A DNA stretch of 64,000 bases from Bufo bufo (GCF_905171765.1 NC_053392.1:110876465-110940464), one strand, 5' to 3'. Shown: positions 11,306-23,645, counted from the first letter of the stretch. The notes: generated from the letters alone by a model not told the origin. Numbers and translations: made by a program.

Positions 11306-11943
11306 AAAAGGACACTATAGTCCCAGAACCACTACAATGACTGATTAGGGAGGTCAAACCGAGGTGAAGGTCTGCGCTCCAGATTACCAGATTGAATTAT
11401 GCCAGAACCACTACAGTTGAATGTAGTGGTACTGGTGTCTATAGCCTGTTCCTGCAGAGAAAAGACACTGTGCAGTACTGGTGGTAAAGGAGCACTATAG
11501 TGCCAGGAAAACAAACTCATTTTCCTGGCACTATATAGTTGTTAGGAGTAGGGCACCCTTGTGTTCCCCTCCCACTGGGCTGAAGGGGTTAAAACCCCTT
11601 CAGCCACTTACCTTTCTCCAGCGCTGGCACTGGGAACTCTTTCCCCGATCCTCCTCTCAGCTGCGAATGCGCATGCGCACGCATTCAAAACTATGTTCCG
11701 CGTCTTCCCACTGTAATTTTCACAGTGAGAATCACGGAAGCACCTCTAGCAGCTGTCAGGGAGACAGCTACAAGAAGCTTGATTAACCCTAAGGGAAACA
11801 TAGCAGTTTTTTTTTATTTAAATGCTGAGAAAGGGGTGGAACATATGTGATGTCATGATATGGGCATATCATCTGATAAGGAGGTGGGAGATTTTAATCT
11901 TGCCTAGGGCGGCAAAAATCCTTGCACCGGCCCTGACTGCATG

Positions 11944-12375
11944 CTCAGCTTGGTTGAGCCTCCATGTGTCCTGAGCAAAAAGAACACATACAGACCTTCC
12001 AGTATCTTACATCCACAATAACAAAATTATTATGCAGTTTACATCCAACTGCCCAAGCCTTCTCTTCCCTGACATTTACCTTTGGGAGAGCCCTCATACA
12101 CATTGGATGGTAGTGTGCAAACTGGTTATTAAGTGTTCTTGCATGGCAAGACCACTTATCTCACATATATATTCTTATTATTATAGCCAAATTTACCACC
12201 CTAACTCTTCCCACAGTTTTTACACTACATAGATAGTAATATACCGAAACGTGCGGATTGTTCCCGATTGGTGTGCTATTACTTTGTGGAACGCTTCGCC
12301 GAATGGTTCACAAAATATTGGCTTTTTTGAGGCGAAATTGGTCCCATAGGAATGAATGGCGGAATGTTCAAAACT
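11944..12375. other. Intergenic, nothing recognised
   Basis: No gene or element recognised between the hAT-type element and the direct repeats that precede the large hAT. Confidence 0.35.
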
Positions 12376-12966
12376 AGAGTGGGAGCTGACAAAAGCTAGA
12401 GTGTGAGCTGAAAAATCAGGACATGATTTCTAAACTGCCACCACTCCCTAATTTTCAAGCCCACCTACACAAATCTTATATCAAAAAATTCAGCTATCCC
12501 TGCTGCCACTAAAAATGTCCACGGCTAAGCCATAGTCCTGATAGTTTTCACAATATAACCATTTGCAACTCACACCGCCCATTGACATTCATTAAAACTC
12601 CACTCTAGCCACCTCAAATTTAAAGGGCAATTTATAAACTGTGCCTGTGTCTTCATTTTTAGAGACATACTATGCATCAAAATGTAGGTCTGGGTTTTGT
12701 GATTCTCACAATTTAGAGCTCTTCGCTGTAGGATGTGTAATTTTTAAACTACAACCGTTTGAAGATGGCAACCGCCAGTGAAGTGAGCAAGTTGAAGCAG
12801 TTTGTTTTTAACTGCTCTTCTCTGCCCTTGCTGTAGAGTGAGTTGCAATAGGAACCCAGGTGTGTGAGCAGCCAGCAGAGTGACAAAAGCTAGAGTGTGA
12901 GCTGAAAAATCAAGACATTTCTAAACTGCCACCACTCCCTCATTTTCAAGCCCACCTACACAAATT
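12376..12966. repeat. Old repeat with ~85 bp direct duplication
   Basis: GACAAAAGCTAGAGTGTGAG followed by CTGAAAAATCA, CTGCCACCACTCCCT and CAAGCCCACCTACACAAAT occurs near 12388-12476 and again near 12882-12966. The second copy is the landing site of the hAT at 12976. Family unknown. Confidence 0.6.
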
Positions 12967-13524
12967 AGCTGCTAATAGGGTTGAGCGAACCCGAACTGTA
13001 AAGTTCGGGTTCGTACCAAACTTTAGGATTTTGGGACCTCGGACCCGAACATTTCCGTAAAAGTTCGGGTTCGGTGTTCGCCGCTTTCTTGGCGCTTTTG
13101 GAAAGGCTGCACAGCAGCCAATCAACAAGCTTCATAATACTTGCCCCAAGAGGCCATCACAGCCATGCCTACTAATGTCATGGCTGTGATTGGCCAGAGC
13201 AACATGTGAGCCAGGCTCTATATAAGCTTCAGTCACGTAGCGCTGCACGTCACTCTGCTGTTACAAGTGTAGGGAGAGGATGCTGCTGGACTTGTGATTT
13301 CAGGGAGAGCATAGGAGAGAATCTAACTCAGTGATCTACAGACAAATAGTTGTGTGGGTGCAGGGCACTATCGTTTTACCCTGCCCTGAGCTCATTGACC
13401 AAAAAATAAAAACTTTTAGAATTCTGTTAGTTAGGTGGGTGGCGGCGGCGGCCATTTTATGCATGCTCAGTGCACTAGCTCTGCATCTGAGCTTTTGGGA
13501 CATTGCAAATCACCATTTTTTTGG

Positions 13525-13760
13525 GGCAAACTACAACATCTGTATTAGTCAGTGTGCAATTTAAGGTAGAAATACACCCATCATTTTCTGGGGTTCTTCA
13601 AAAAACTGTATTTTCCAGATCTGCAAGTGTTAAATTCAAGTTCAATATCTACAGCTTTCATATTCTGTTAGCAAAAAAATACTTTTTTGGCAATCTACAA
13701 CATCTGTATTAGTCAATGTGCAATTTAAGGTAGAAATAAACCCATCATAACACACTCTTT
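13525..13760. repeat. Two-copy 163 bp tandem repeat
   Basis: ACATCTGTATTAGTCA, GTGCAATTTAAGGTAGAAAT and CCCATCAT occur from about 13536 and again from about 13699. This is hAT 5' non-coding sequence, partly displaced by the Tc1 element. Confidence 0.75.
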
Positions 13761-13821
13761 TGACAAAAAACACTATTTTCAGGCCTTGCAGCATCAGCAC
13801 GTGTGAAATTACAGGCTTATA

Positions 13822-15465
13822 CAGTGGGATACGAAAGTTTGGGCAACCTTGTAAATCGTCATAATTTTCCTGTATAAATCGTTGGTTGCTACGATAAAAA
13901 ATGTCAGTTAAATATATCATATAGGAGACACAGACAGTGATATTTGAGAAGTGAAATGAAGTTTATTGGATTTACAGAAAGTGTGCTATAATTGTTTAAA
14001 CAAAATTAGGCAGGTGCATAAATTTGGGCACTGTTGTCATTTTATTGATTCCAAAACCTTTAGAACTAATTAGTGGAACTCAAATTGGCTTGGTAAGCTC
14101 AGTGACCCCTGACCTACATACAGTACACAGGGGAATCCAATTATGAGAAAGAGTATTTAAGGGGGTCAATTGTAAGTTTCTCTCCTCTTTAAATTTTTTC
14201 TGAAGTGTAGCAACATGGGGGTCTCAAAACAACTCTCAAATGACCTGAAGACAAAGATTGTTCACCATAATGGTTTAGGGGAAGGATACAGAAAGCTGTC
14301 TCAGAGATTTGAGCTGTCTGTTTCCACAGTTAGGAACATATTGAGGTAATGGAAGACCACAGGCTCAGTTCAAGTTAAGGCTCAAAGTGGCAGACCAAGA
14401 AAAATCTCGGATAGACAGAAGCGACGAATGGTGAGAACAGTCAGAGTCAACCCACAGACCAGCACCAGAGACCTACAACATCATCTTGCTGCAGATGGAG
14501 TCACCGTGCATCGTTCAACCATTCGGCGCACTTTACACAAGGAGATGCTGTATGCGAGAGTGATGCAGAGGAAGCCTTTTCTCCGCCCACAGCACAAAAA
14601 GTGCCGCTTGAGGTGGACTAAAGCACATTTGGACAAGCCAGCTTCATTTTGGAATAAGGTGCTGTGGACTGATGAAACTAAAATTGAGTTATTTGCCAAT
14701 AACAAGGGGCGTTATGCATGGAGGAAAAAAAACACAGCATTCCAAGAAAAACACCTGCTACCTACAGTAAAATATGGTGGTGGTTCCATCATGCTGTGGG
14801 GCTGTGTGGCCAGTGCAGGGACTGGGAATCTTGTCAAAGTTGAGGGACGCATGGATTCCACTCAGTATCAGCAGATTCTGGAGACCAATGTCCAGGAATC
14901 AGTGACAAAGCTGAAGCTGCGCCGGGGCTGGATCTTTTAACAAGACAACGACCCTAAACACTGCTCAAAATTCACTAAGGTATTTATGAAGAGGAACAAG
15001 TACAACGTTCTGGAATGGCCATCTCAGTCCCCAGACCTGAATATAATTGAAAATCTGTGGTGTGACTTAAAGAGAGCTGTCCATGCTCGGAAGCCATCAA
15101 ACCTGAATGAACTAAAGATGTTTTCTAAAGAGGAATGGTCCAAAATACCTAGAACCAGAATCCAGACTCTCATTGGAACCTACAGGAAGCGTTTAGAGGC
15201 TGTAATTTCTGCAAAAGGAGGATCTACTAAATATTCAATTCATTTCTTTTTTGTGGTGCCCAAATTTATGCACCTGCCTAATTTTGTTTAAACAATTATA
15301 GCACACTTTCTGTAAATCCAATAAACTTCATTTCACTTCTCAAATATCACTGTCTGTGTCTCCTATATGATATTTTTAACTGACATTTTTTATCGTAACA
15401 ACCAACGATTTATACAGGAAAATCATGACGATTTACAAGGTTGCCCAAACTTTCGCATCCCACTG
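13822..15465 (+). mobile_element. Tc1/mariner element, DD34E
   Basis: A TA-flanked element (TA at 13820-13821 and 15466-15467) with ends CAGTGGGAT and ATCCCACTG and terminal inverted repeats about 208 bp long (13822-14029 and 15258-15465). By eye the repeats differ at about four positions, roughly 2 percent. Length is 1644 bp, normal for Tc1. It sits in the 5' non-coding part of the hAT, so it is younger than the hAT. Confidence 0.95.
14215..15291 (+). pseudogene. Tc1-type transposase (DD34E), two nonsense codons
   Basis: The frame opens at ATG 14215 (MGVSKQLSNDLKTKIVHH) and runs 358 codons to the stop at 15289-15291, normal Tc1 length. An N-terminal paired-like HTH region is followed by a GRPRKIS AT-hook-like linker and the DDE domain. 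The triad is visible: WTDETKIE, QDNDPKH and NIIENLW, with 34 residues between the second D and E. Two in-frame stops break it, TAA at 14347-14349 and TAA at 14938-14940, the second just before the second catalytic Asp. No frameshift is seen, which suggests a fairly young dead copy. Confidence 0.92.
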
Positions 15466-15559
15466 TATACTGCTGTCAAATTCAGTTTGGGCACAAAAAA
15501 TTTAGTTGGCAGCCTTTGATGCAGATGTCATTGTGAGATACACCCTTAATACATTTGGG

Positions 15560-16430
15560 TTACATTCAGAGATTTTAAATACCGCCATTTGGTGCACCAA
15601 TATTGAATTCAGGCCTACACTGGTTCAGACCGTGTGAGATACCCCCTCTACATACAGGGGTTTGAATTAGGCATTTTAAATACAGCCATTTTAAATACAG
15701 CCATTTTAAATACAGCCATTTTGTCCAAAGATATATTTACTTCAGGCCTACACTGATTCAGGGCGTGTGTGATCCCCCCTATAAATACAGGGGTTTGAAT
15801 TAGGCATTTGAAATACAGACATTTGAAATACAGCCATTTTGTGCAAAGATATATTTACTTCAGGCCTACAGAGGTTAAGGCCCTCTGAGATACCACCTCT
15901 ACATACAGGGGTTTGAATTAGGCATTTGAAATACAGCCATTGTGTGCAAAGATATATTTACTTCAGGCCTACAGAGGTTCAGGCCCTCTGAGATACCACC
16001 TCTACATACAGGGGTTTGAATTAGGCATTTGAAATGCAGCCTTTTTGTGCAAAGATATATTTACTTCAGGCCTACACTGATTCAGGGCGTGTGTGATCCC
16101 CCCTATACATACAGGGGTTTTATTCAGCCATTTGAAATACAGCCATTTTGTGCAAAGAAATCTTTACTTCAGGTCTACACTGATTCAGGGCGTGTGTGAT
16201 CTCCCCTATACATACAGGGGTTTGAATTAGGCATTTGAAATACAGCCATTTGAAATACAGCTATTTTGTGCAAAGATATATTTATTGCAGGCCTACAAAG
16301 GTTCAGGCCCTCTGAGATACTACCTCTACATACAGGGGTTTGAATTAGGCATTTGAAATACAGCCATTTTGGGCAAAAAAAATCTTTTATTGAGGCCTAG
16401 TCTGGTTCAGACCGTGTGAGATACACCCTT
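15560..16430. repeat. ~103 bp tandem array in hAT 5' region
   Basis: The unit contains CAGGGGTTTGAATTAGGCAT, TGAAATACAGCCATTTTGTG, CAAAGATATATTTACTTCAG and GCCTACACTGATTCAGG. CAGGGGT falls at about 15654, 15788, 15906, 16009, 16112, 16214 and 16332. Spacing is 102-103 bp, or 118-134 bp where the 15 bp subunit ATTTGAAATACAGCC is duplicated. Confidence 0.9.
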
Positions 16431-16499
16431 TACATACTGTCGTTCTATTCTACTATTAATTAAACACCCATTTAGGGCAAGATCCTAAATTTTAAAAAT

Positions 16500-17293
16500 A
16501 TGAGGAGAGCGTCAAATAAAGGACGTGGGCCAGGTCGTTGTGCTGCTGGTGGAGCTCCTGTTGCATGGAGAGGACGTGGTCGATCTGTGCCAGCTACACG
16601 CACAAGTGAAAACCCTTCCTCAGGTGCGAGTAGGCGACAAAACCTGCAGCGGTATTTGGTCGAGCCTGATGTACAGGCGATAGTAGATTGGGTTGCTGAC
16701 AGTGGATCCAGTTCCTTCACATTGTCTCCCACCCAGTCTCATGCTGAAAGACCACAGTTGACACCTGTAGCCGATGTCCATCAGTCTTTCACCTCACCCC
16801 CTTGCAAATCAGCCAAGCAGTCTGAGCCCCAAGTCATGCAACAGTCTCTTCTGCTTTTTGATGACTCTATTAGCAGGGTTTCCCAGGGCCATCCACCTAG
16901 TCCTGCCACAGAAGTGGAAGAGCTTGAGTGCACCGATGCCCAACCACTTATTTTTCAAGATGAGTACATGGGAGGACCATCGCAGCACGTCTCGGATGAT
17001 GACGAAACACAGGTGACAACTGCTGGGGCTTTCGAAAGTGTGCAGACCAACAAGGAAGTCAGGGGTGAAGACTGGGTGGAAGATGATGTGGAGGACGATG
17101 AGGTCCTCGACCCCAGATGGAATCAAGTTCATGCGAGTAACCGATGTAGTTCGGAGGAAGAGGCGGTGGTCACACAGAGCCACCAGCACAGCAGAAGAGG
17201 GAGCAGGGGGCAAAAGCGGAGCGGCCATCCTCTAGACAGTACACCTCCTACTGCCCACCGCAGCAAGGGACCAAGCACACCAAAGCCAGCTCC
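16500..17293 (+). pseudogene. hAT (ZBED-like) transposase, N-terminal part
   Basis: The frame opens MRRASNKGRGPGR and is open to the insertion point of chromovirus A at 17293. It is rich in Arg/Gly at the start, then acidic (VEDDVEDDEVLDPRWNQVHA), with a basic Ser/Pro tail (GSRGQKRSG, PSTPKPAP). This is the low-complexity N-terminal region that precedes the BED zinc finger in many amphibian and fish hAT proteins. The GC-rich coding style contrasts with the AT-rich flanks. Reading continues in frame at 29373 once the insertion and one GCTCC copy are discounted, so this half carries no break of its own. Confidence 0.8.
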
Positions 17294-17823
17294 TGTCACC
17301 GCCAGCTCTCTGAGAAGGTCTGGCAGATGTTCTTCTGTACCTCTTGCATGATGTTCTTTGTTTTGATTTCACTTTGTCATCTCCTTTCCTTCTCCCAGCT
17401 GTCACCTATTCACACTAATTGCCTCCCTTTATATTCCCTCCCATACTGCCTCACTTTGCGGTTTATACTACTTCCTGGATTGAAGGGATCACTGCTGCAG
17501 ACTTCTGTTACTGCTTGTTCAGATAAGTCCTTTCTTGTATTGTGTTTACTTGCTGGCTTGATTCTAGGTGACCCTGACTCCCTCCGTATTAGGTGCAGGG
17601 AGCCGGCGGTCATGTCCCCTCACTATTATAGGGTTTTCAGGTGTCACATAGTGTAGGTACGAGGGCATGCAATCGTCTACCTCAGAGACCTTTGTATGTG
17701 CTTAGCAGTCAGGGTGAGCTCTTAGGGTTTTCCAGGGGTTACCTTTATGCTCCTTAGTTTGGGATCTAGCCAGTCAGATGTTTATCCATAACTTCCAGCT
17801 ATCTGCAATATCATTCCGTGACA
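17294..17823 (+). repeat. 5' LTR of chromovirus A
   Basis: TGTCACCGCC..CCGTGACA. TATATT at about 17429-17434 lies some 28 nt upstream of GCGGTTTATA (17458-17467), the likely transcript start and self-primer. Near-identical to 28838-29367. Confidence 0.95.
17458..17467 (+). promoter_or_regulatory. Putative transcript start / self-primer of chromovirus A
   Basis: GCGGTTTATA is the exact reverse complement of 17825-17834, which begins one nucleotide after the LTR. The position about 28 nt after the TATA-like box fits the 5' end of the RNA, as required in Tf1/sushi self-priming. Confidence 0.65.
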
Positions 17824-17824
17824 T

Positions 17825-17834
17825 TATAAACCGC
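17825..17834 (+). promoter_or_regulatory. Putative self-priming primer-binding site of chromovirus A
   Basis: TATAAACCGC starts just past the 5' LTR end (17823). There is no TGG start as tRNA-primed elements have. It pairs perfectly with GCGGTTTATA inside the LTR. Confidence 0.65.
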
Positions 17835-18216
17835 CATTACCGTCTTAAGCATGGATCCGGTTTCAGCCTTGATTGACCGCATGCAGGGTCTTTCACTGGA
17901 GGTAGCAGATCTCCGTAAAACTGTGTCTCAGTTTCAGGTGACCGGTACTGCTTGCGTTCATGGAGTTTGTTCCGAGCCTAAGATCTCACTTGCGGATACG
18001 TTCTCCGGGGGTAGTGAGAATTTTGTTCGCTTTAGAGAGGCTTGCAAACTCCATTTTCGCCTACTTCCCCATTCCTCTGGTGATAAGGAGCAGAGGGTGG
18101 GGATCATCATCTCGCTGCTCAGGGATAACGCTCAGTCTTGGGCCTTTTCGCTGCAGGTGGGGGCACGGCCTCTCCGATCAGTGGATTAATTTTTTTGGAG
18201 CCCTGGGGCAGATATA

Positions 18217-19778
18217 CAGGGAGTGCAGAATTATTAGGCAAGTTGTATTTTTGAGGATTAATTTTATTATTGAACAACAACCATGTTCTCAATGAACCTA
18301 AAAAACTCATTAATATCAAAGCTTAATATTTTTGGAAGTAGTCTTTAGTTTGTTTTTAGTTTTAGCTATTTTAGTGGGATATCTGTGTGTGCAGGTGACT
18401 ATTACTGTGCATAATTATTAGGCAACTTAACAAAAAACAAATATATACCCATTTCAATTATTTATTTTTACCAGTGAAACAATATAACATCTCAACATTC
18501 ACAAATATACATTTCTGACATTCAAAAACAAAACAAAAACAAATCAGTGACCAATATAGCCACCTTTCTTTGCAAGGACACTCAAAAGCCTGCCATCCAT
18601 GGATTCTGTCAGTGTTTTGATCTGTTCACCATCAACATTGCGTGCAGCAGCAACCACAGCCTCCCAGACACTGTTCAGAGAGGTGTACTGTTTTCCCTCC
18701 TTGTAAATCTCACATTTGATGATGGACCACAGGTTCTCAATGGGGTTCAGATCAGGTGAACAAGGAGGCCATGTCATTAGATTTTCTTCTTTTATACCCT
18801 TTCTTGCCAGCCACGCTGTGGAGTACTTGGACGCGTGTGATGGAGCATTGTCCTGCATGAAAATCATGTTTTTCTTGAAGGATGCAGACTTCTTCCTGTA
18901 CCACTGCTTGAAGAAGGTGTCTTCCAGAAACTGGCAGTAGGACTGGGAGTTGAGCTTGACTCCACCCTCAACCCGAAAAGGCCCCACAAGCTCATCTTTG
19001 ATGATACCAGCCCAAACCAGTACTCCACCTCCACCTTGCTGGCGTCTGAGTCGGACTGGAGCTCTCTGCCCTTTACCAATCCAGCCACGGGCCCATCCAT
19101 CTGGCCCATCAAGACTCACTCTCATTTCATCAGTCCATAAAACCTTAGAAAAATCAGTCTTGAGATATTTCTTGGCCCAGTCTTGACGATTCAGCTTGTG
19201 TGTCTTGTTCAGTGGTGGTCGTCTTTCAGCCTTTCTTACCTTGGCCATGTCTCTGAGTATTGCACACCTTGTGCTTTTGGGCACTCCAGTGATGTTGCAG
19301 CTCTAAAATATGGCCAAACTGGTGGCAAGTGGCATCTTGGCAGCTGCACGCTTGACTTTTCTCAGTTCATGGGCAGTTATTTTGCGCCTTGGTTTTTCCA
19401 CACGCTTCTTGCGACCCTGTTGACTATTTTGAATGAAACGCTTGATTGTTCGATGATCACGCTTCAGAAGCTTTGCAATTTTAAGAGTGCTGCATCCCTC
19501 TGCAAGATATCTCACTATTTTTGACTTTTCTGAGCCTGTCAAGTCCTTCTTTTGACCCATTTTGCCAAAGGAAAGGAAGTTGCCTAATAATTATGCACAC
19601 CTAATATAGGGTGTTGATGTCATTAGACCACACCCCTTCTCATTACAGAGATGCACATCACCTAATATGCTTAATTGGTAGTAGGCTTTCGAGCCTATAC
19701 AGCTTGGAGTAAGACAACATGCATAAAGAGGATGATGTGGTCAAAATACTAATTTGCCTAATAATTCTGCACTTCCTG
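18217..19778 (-). mobile_element. Tc1/mariner element, DD37E (TRT-like)
   Basis: The element starts CAGGGAGTGCAGAATTATTA and ends TAATAATTCTGCACTTCCTG, with TA duplications (18215-18216 and 19779-19780). It is 1562 bp long. The ends also carry the TTATTAGGCAA motif internally (near 18415 and 19585), giving repeated short inverted motifs. The transposase is on the minus strand. The spacing of 37 residues in the DDE triad and the terminal sequence match the DD37E group known as TRT from fish and frogs; the name is from memory. Inserted in gag of chromovirus A. Confidence 0.92.
18544..19560 (-). pseudogene. DD37E Tc1-type transposase, one nonsense codon
   Basis: The minus-strand frame opens MGQKKDLTGSEKSKIV at 19560 and ends GGYIGH before the stop at 18544-18546, about 338 codons. 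It has an HTH region with CSTLKIAKLLKRDHRTIKRF, a basic linker (RKKRVEKPRRK), and a DDE domain with WTDEMRVS, FMQDNAPSH and NPIENLWS. I count 37 residues between the second D and E. The only break seen is one in-frame stop near 19303-19305; the two halves are in the same frame. A nearly intact, recently inactivated copy. Confidence 0.92.
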
Positions 19779-20330
19779 TATGATGACCGGGATCGTATTG
19801 CTCTGGCTGAATCTAAACTGCGTCTTTTATGCCAGGGTAAACAGTCCGCAGAGATATATTGTTCTGAATTTCGGAGATGGGAAGCTGATACTGGTTGGAA
19901 CGATGCTGCACTCTGAAGTCAATTTTGCCATGGTCTTTCGGAGGGATTGAAGGATGCATTTGCGTTTCATGAGAGACCTGCCTCGTTGGACTCTGCCATG
20001 TCTCTAGCTGTCTGTATTGACAGGCGTCTTACAGAGAGAGGAGAGACCACTCCTTCATGTCATATTCAGTCCAAGGACAGTGGGGCGGTCTCATTCAGTG
20101 CGCAGGGGCCTCAGTCTCTCTCAATTCCGTCTGAGCAGGAGGCCATGCAGCTGGGTTTGCTTGCCTCTGATAGTAGAGGATTCAGCTCTCAGAGGAGGGT
20201 TTGTTTCTCTTGTGGGGGAATAAATCATTTGGCTAATGTCTGCCCCTCTAGGAGATTCAGGGAGTTTTCTGAGGGTAATAAAGAAATAAAAATAAAAAAA
20301 CCCTCTAAAAAATTTCCATTTGCTACTATT

Positions 20331-22998
20331 GGCAAGGTTGATGCGGAAATTGAAGGTTTGCCGTTTGCTTGTAGTTCCCGTTTTCTCCTACCTGCCAGGG
20401 TGGTGCTAGATAGCAAGAACATTGTTTGTGAGATTTTTGTAGATAGTGCAGCAGCTGTCAATCTCATTAATAATCAATTTGCTATAACACATGGTTTCCA
20501 GGTATGCACTTTGGAAAAGGATATACCTGTTTTTGCTATCGATTCCGCTCCACTTTCTCAAAAATCGTTAAAAGGCATAGTTTACAATATCCGTTTGATT
20601 GTGGGTGATGCTCATGTTGAGGATATGTCATGTTTCGTCCTAAGCGGATTACCTACTTCTCTAGTGTTGGGGCTACCCTGGCTCACTAAACATAACCCCA
20701 CCATTGATTGGCAAGCAAGGCAAATAAATGGTTGGAGTGACTTTTGCAGAGAGAATTGCCTCACGGCGTCCCTTTCAGAGGTTTCTACCAAGACCGTACC
20801 ATCTTTTCTCTCTGAATTTTCGGATGTGTTTTCCGAGAGTGGTGTCCAGGAGCTGCCCCCTCACCGGGAGCACGATTGCCCTAATAATCTCATCCCAGGC
20901 GCCAAGCTGCCAAAATCTCGTTTATACAATCTCTCCCAACCTGAAAGAGTCGCTATGCGTACTTATATCTCTGAGAGCCTGAGAAAGGGACACATCCGAC
21001 CCTCGAAGTCACCTGTTGCCGCTGGGTTCTTTTTTGTTAAGAAAAAAGATGGTTCTTTAAGACCTTGTCTGTATCACAATTCGTGACCCATATCCGCTTC
21101 CTCTGATCCCGGACCTGTTTAACAAGATTGTTGGGGCTAAAGTTTTTTCAAAGTTGGATTTAAGAGGGTCATACAATCTAGTCAGGATCAGGGAAGGGGA
21201 CGAATGGAAGACGGCCTTCATTACTCCTGAGGGTCATTTCGAGAATTTGGTTATGCCCTTTGGTTTGATGAATGCTCCGGCCGTCTTCCAACATTTTGTG
21301 AACAGCATTTTTTAGCATGTAATGGGGAAATTTGTACTGGTGTATCTAGATGACATTTAGATTTTTTCTCCTGATTTCAAAACTCATAGGGACCACCTAC
21401 GTCAGGTCTTGCTCATTCTGCGGGAGAATAAATTGTACGCTAAACTGGAAAAATGTGTGTTTGCGGTTCCGGAGATTCAATTTCTTGGTTTTCTTCTCTC
21501 CGCTTCTGGTTTTCGCATGGACCCTGAGAAGGTCCGCGCTGTGCTTGATTGGGAGCTCCCTGAGAATCAGAAGGCGCTGATGCAGTTTTTGGGTTTTGCC
21601 ATTACAGAAAGTTCATTTTGAATTATTCCTCTGTGTTTAAGCCACTCACTGATATGACTAAAAAGGGGGTAGATTTTTCCTCCTGGTCGGTAGATGCGCT
21701 TAAGGCCTTTTCTAGTATCAAGGAGAGTTTTGCTTCCGCTCCCATTTTGGTACAACCTGATGTCTCTCTACCTTTTATTGTTGAGGTACACGCTTCTGAG
21801 GTGGGTGTGGGTGCGGTCTTATCTCAGGGTCCCTCTCCTGCCAAATGGCGACCGTGTGCCTTTTTCTCAAGGAAACTCTCCTCCGCAGAGAGAAATTACG
21901 ATGTGGGAGATAGAGAGTTGTTGGCCATCAAATTAGCTTTTGAGGAATGGCGCCATTGGCTAGAGGGAGCCAGACACTCTATTACCGTGTTTACCGACCA
22001 TAAGAATCTGGCCTACTTGGAAGGCCAGATGGTCTTTATTCTTTTCTAGATTAAATTTTGTTGTCACGTTCCGCCCTGGGGTTAAAAATGTGAAGGCTGA
22101 TGCCCTGTCACGTTGTTTTCCGGGAGGGGGTAACTTTGAAGACCCAGGTCCCATTTTGGCTGAAGGGGTGGTCGTCTCTGCTCTTTATCCTGATTTGGAG
22201 GCAGAGGTTCAGGCAGCCCAGGCAGAGGCTCCTGATCTTTGTCCTCCTGGGAGGTTGTTTGTGCCTCTCGCTTTACGACACAAGGTTTTTAAGGAGCACC
22301 ACGATACTGTCCTTGCTGGGCACCCAGGGAGTAGAGCCACAGTGGATCTCGTTGCTCGGAGATTCTGGTGGCCGGCTTTTCGTAAGATGGTTGAGGGTTT
22401 TGTGGCAGCCTGCGAGACCTGCGCTCGTGCCAAGGTCCCTCATTCACAGCCATCGGGTTCTCTCCTCCCGTTACCCATTCCTTCCCGTCCTTGGACGCAT
22501 CTGTCCATGAACTTCATTACGGACCTGCCTCGTTCCTCAGGGAAGACTGTGATTCTGATAGTAGTGGACCGTTTTAGCAAAATGGCGCATTTCATTCCCT
22601 TTCCTGGGTTACCCAATGCTAAGACACTGGCGCAAGCATTTGTTGATCACATTGTCAAATTGCATGGCATTCCTTTAGACATCGTTTCTGATAGGGGCAC
22701 GCAATTTGTTTTCAGATTCTGGAAGGCCTTCTGTTCTCGCTTGGGGGTTCGGTTGTCGATCTCTTCTGCTTTTCACCCGCAGTCGAATGGTCAGACCGAA
22801 CGCGTCAATCAGAATCTGGAGACATATCTGCGCTGTTTTGTGGCAGAGAATCAGGAGGATTGGTGTTCTTTTTTGTCCCTTGCTGAGTTTGCTTTAACCG
22901 TCGCCAGGAGTCCTCTGATAAGTCACCATTTTTTGGTGCATATGGGTTTCATCCGCAGTTTGGGACATTCTCTGGAGAGGGGTCTTCTGGTTACCTGA
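20331..22998 (+). pseudogene. Chromovirus A pol: protease, RT, RNase H, integrase
   Basis: Protease: EIFVDSAAAVNLI near 20430, with DSA in place of DSG/DTG. RT from about 20850 ([19 protein letters not shown]) is disrupted by a small deletion after CLYHN near 21078. The YLDD active site near 21340-21352 is followed at once by a stop. RNase H: FTDHKN near 21996. Integrase from 22090: zinc-binding H..H..CETC, then the catalytic core. Its first Asp is replaced (MNFITDLP instead of MDF) near 22510; VSDRGTQF and the GQTER Glu are present. The frame fails near 23000, before chromovirus B. Several stops and frameshifts; inactive. Confidence 0.88.
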
Positions 22999-23123
22999 CT
23001 AGGAGAGATTTTCCTCATCTTTGTCATTTATTTGGCAAAAGATTCAGGGTAATCTGAAGAGGATGAGTGAGAGATATGAGTGTGTGGCGGATAAGAGACG
23101 TGTGCCTGGTCTGGACCTGAATG

Positions 23124-23644
23124 TGTCATGCACTGCTCAGACTATGTACGGAGTTCTGCCAGATTAGCAGCACGTGTCTAGTCATTTGTTTTGTTTTGGA
23201 GTCGTGCTAGATCCGCCTCCCTTCAGGTGCACTGGGTGGGGTCATTGGTTTAAATTACTCCCCTCCCAGTGTTCCGTGTGGGTTATAGCTTCTGTCAGGC
23301 TGTGCAAGCAAGGAGTGAAGGATTGGCTTTTCCTGCTCAGAGAAGATAAGTTGGTTTCTGATTTCTTTGGTTTGCTGTCTAGGCTGTTTGAGTGTTGTCT
23401 GTCCCCTCCTGGTTCTGAGGGAGCAGGCTGCCCCTTTTCTCCTTTCACCATCTCAGGGATTCTAGGGTATTCTCAGCCAAGGCACGAGGACACATTATTC
23501 CCACCTTCAGGGTCTGAATGTGGGCAAAGCAGAATAGGGAGAGCTTTTAGGGATTTGCTAGGAGGTGACCTCATCCCCAGCTTCTCGCCTAGAAATATTG
23601 TTTGTTTAGTTATCTGTGTATCTTATATCCTGTCCGCTGTGACA
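23124..23644 (+). repeat. 5' LTR of chromovirus B
   Basis: TGTCATGCAC..GCTGTGACA. A TATA-like TTTAAATT (about 23249-23256) lies about 28 nt before GTGGGTTATA (23278-23287), the counterpart of the putative transcript start in element A. Confidence 0.95.
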
Positions 23645-23645
23645 T

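Larger units (their letters stand above)
9379..11935. mobile_element. Non-autonomous hAT-type element
   Basis: Inverted ends CAGGGCCGGCGCC (9379) and GCACCGGCCCTG (to 11935) are flanked by a perfect 8 bp duplication ACTGCATG (9371-9378 and 11936-11943), diagnostic of hAT transposition. GCCTAGGGCG occurs near both ends in inverted orientation. There is no transposase. The body carries a 1.2 kb G/A-rich minisatellite, a 295 bp palindromic MITE-like unit (11011-11305) and a CACTATAG-rich segment (11310-11560). Confidence 0.9.
17851..20330 (+). pseudogene. Chromovirus A gag region, split by a Tc1 insertion
   Basis: Gag opens MDPVSALIDRMQGLSLEVAD at 17851 and continues through a capsid-like segment (FSGGSENFVRFREACKLHF) to the Tc1 insertion at 18216. 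It resumes at 19781 (DDRDRIALAESKLR) and has a stop near 19914. It then continues to a CCHC zinc knuckle, C-x2-C-x4-H-x4-C, in CFSCGGINHLANVC (about 20206-20247), the nucleic-acid binding part of nucleocapsid. The frame then runs into protease without a stop, so gag and pol appear to be one frame in this copy. Broken by insertion and nonsense. Confidence 0.85.
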
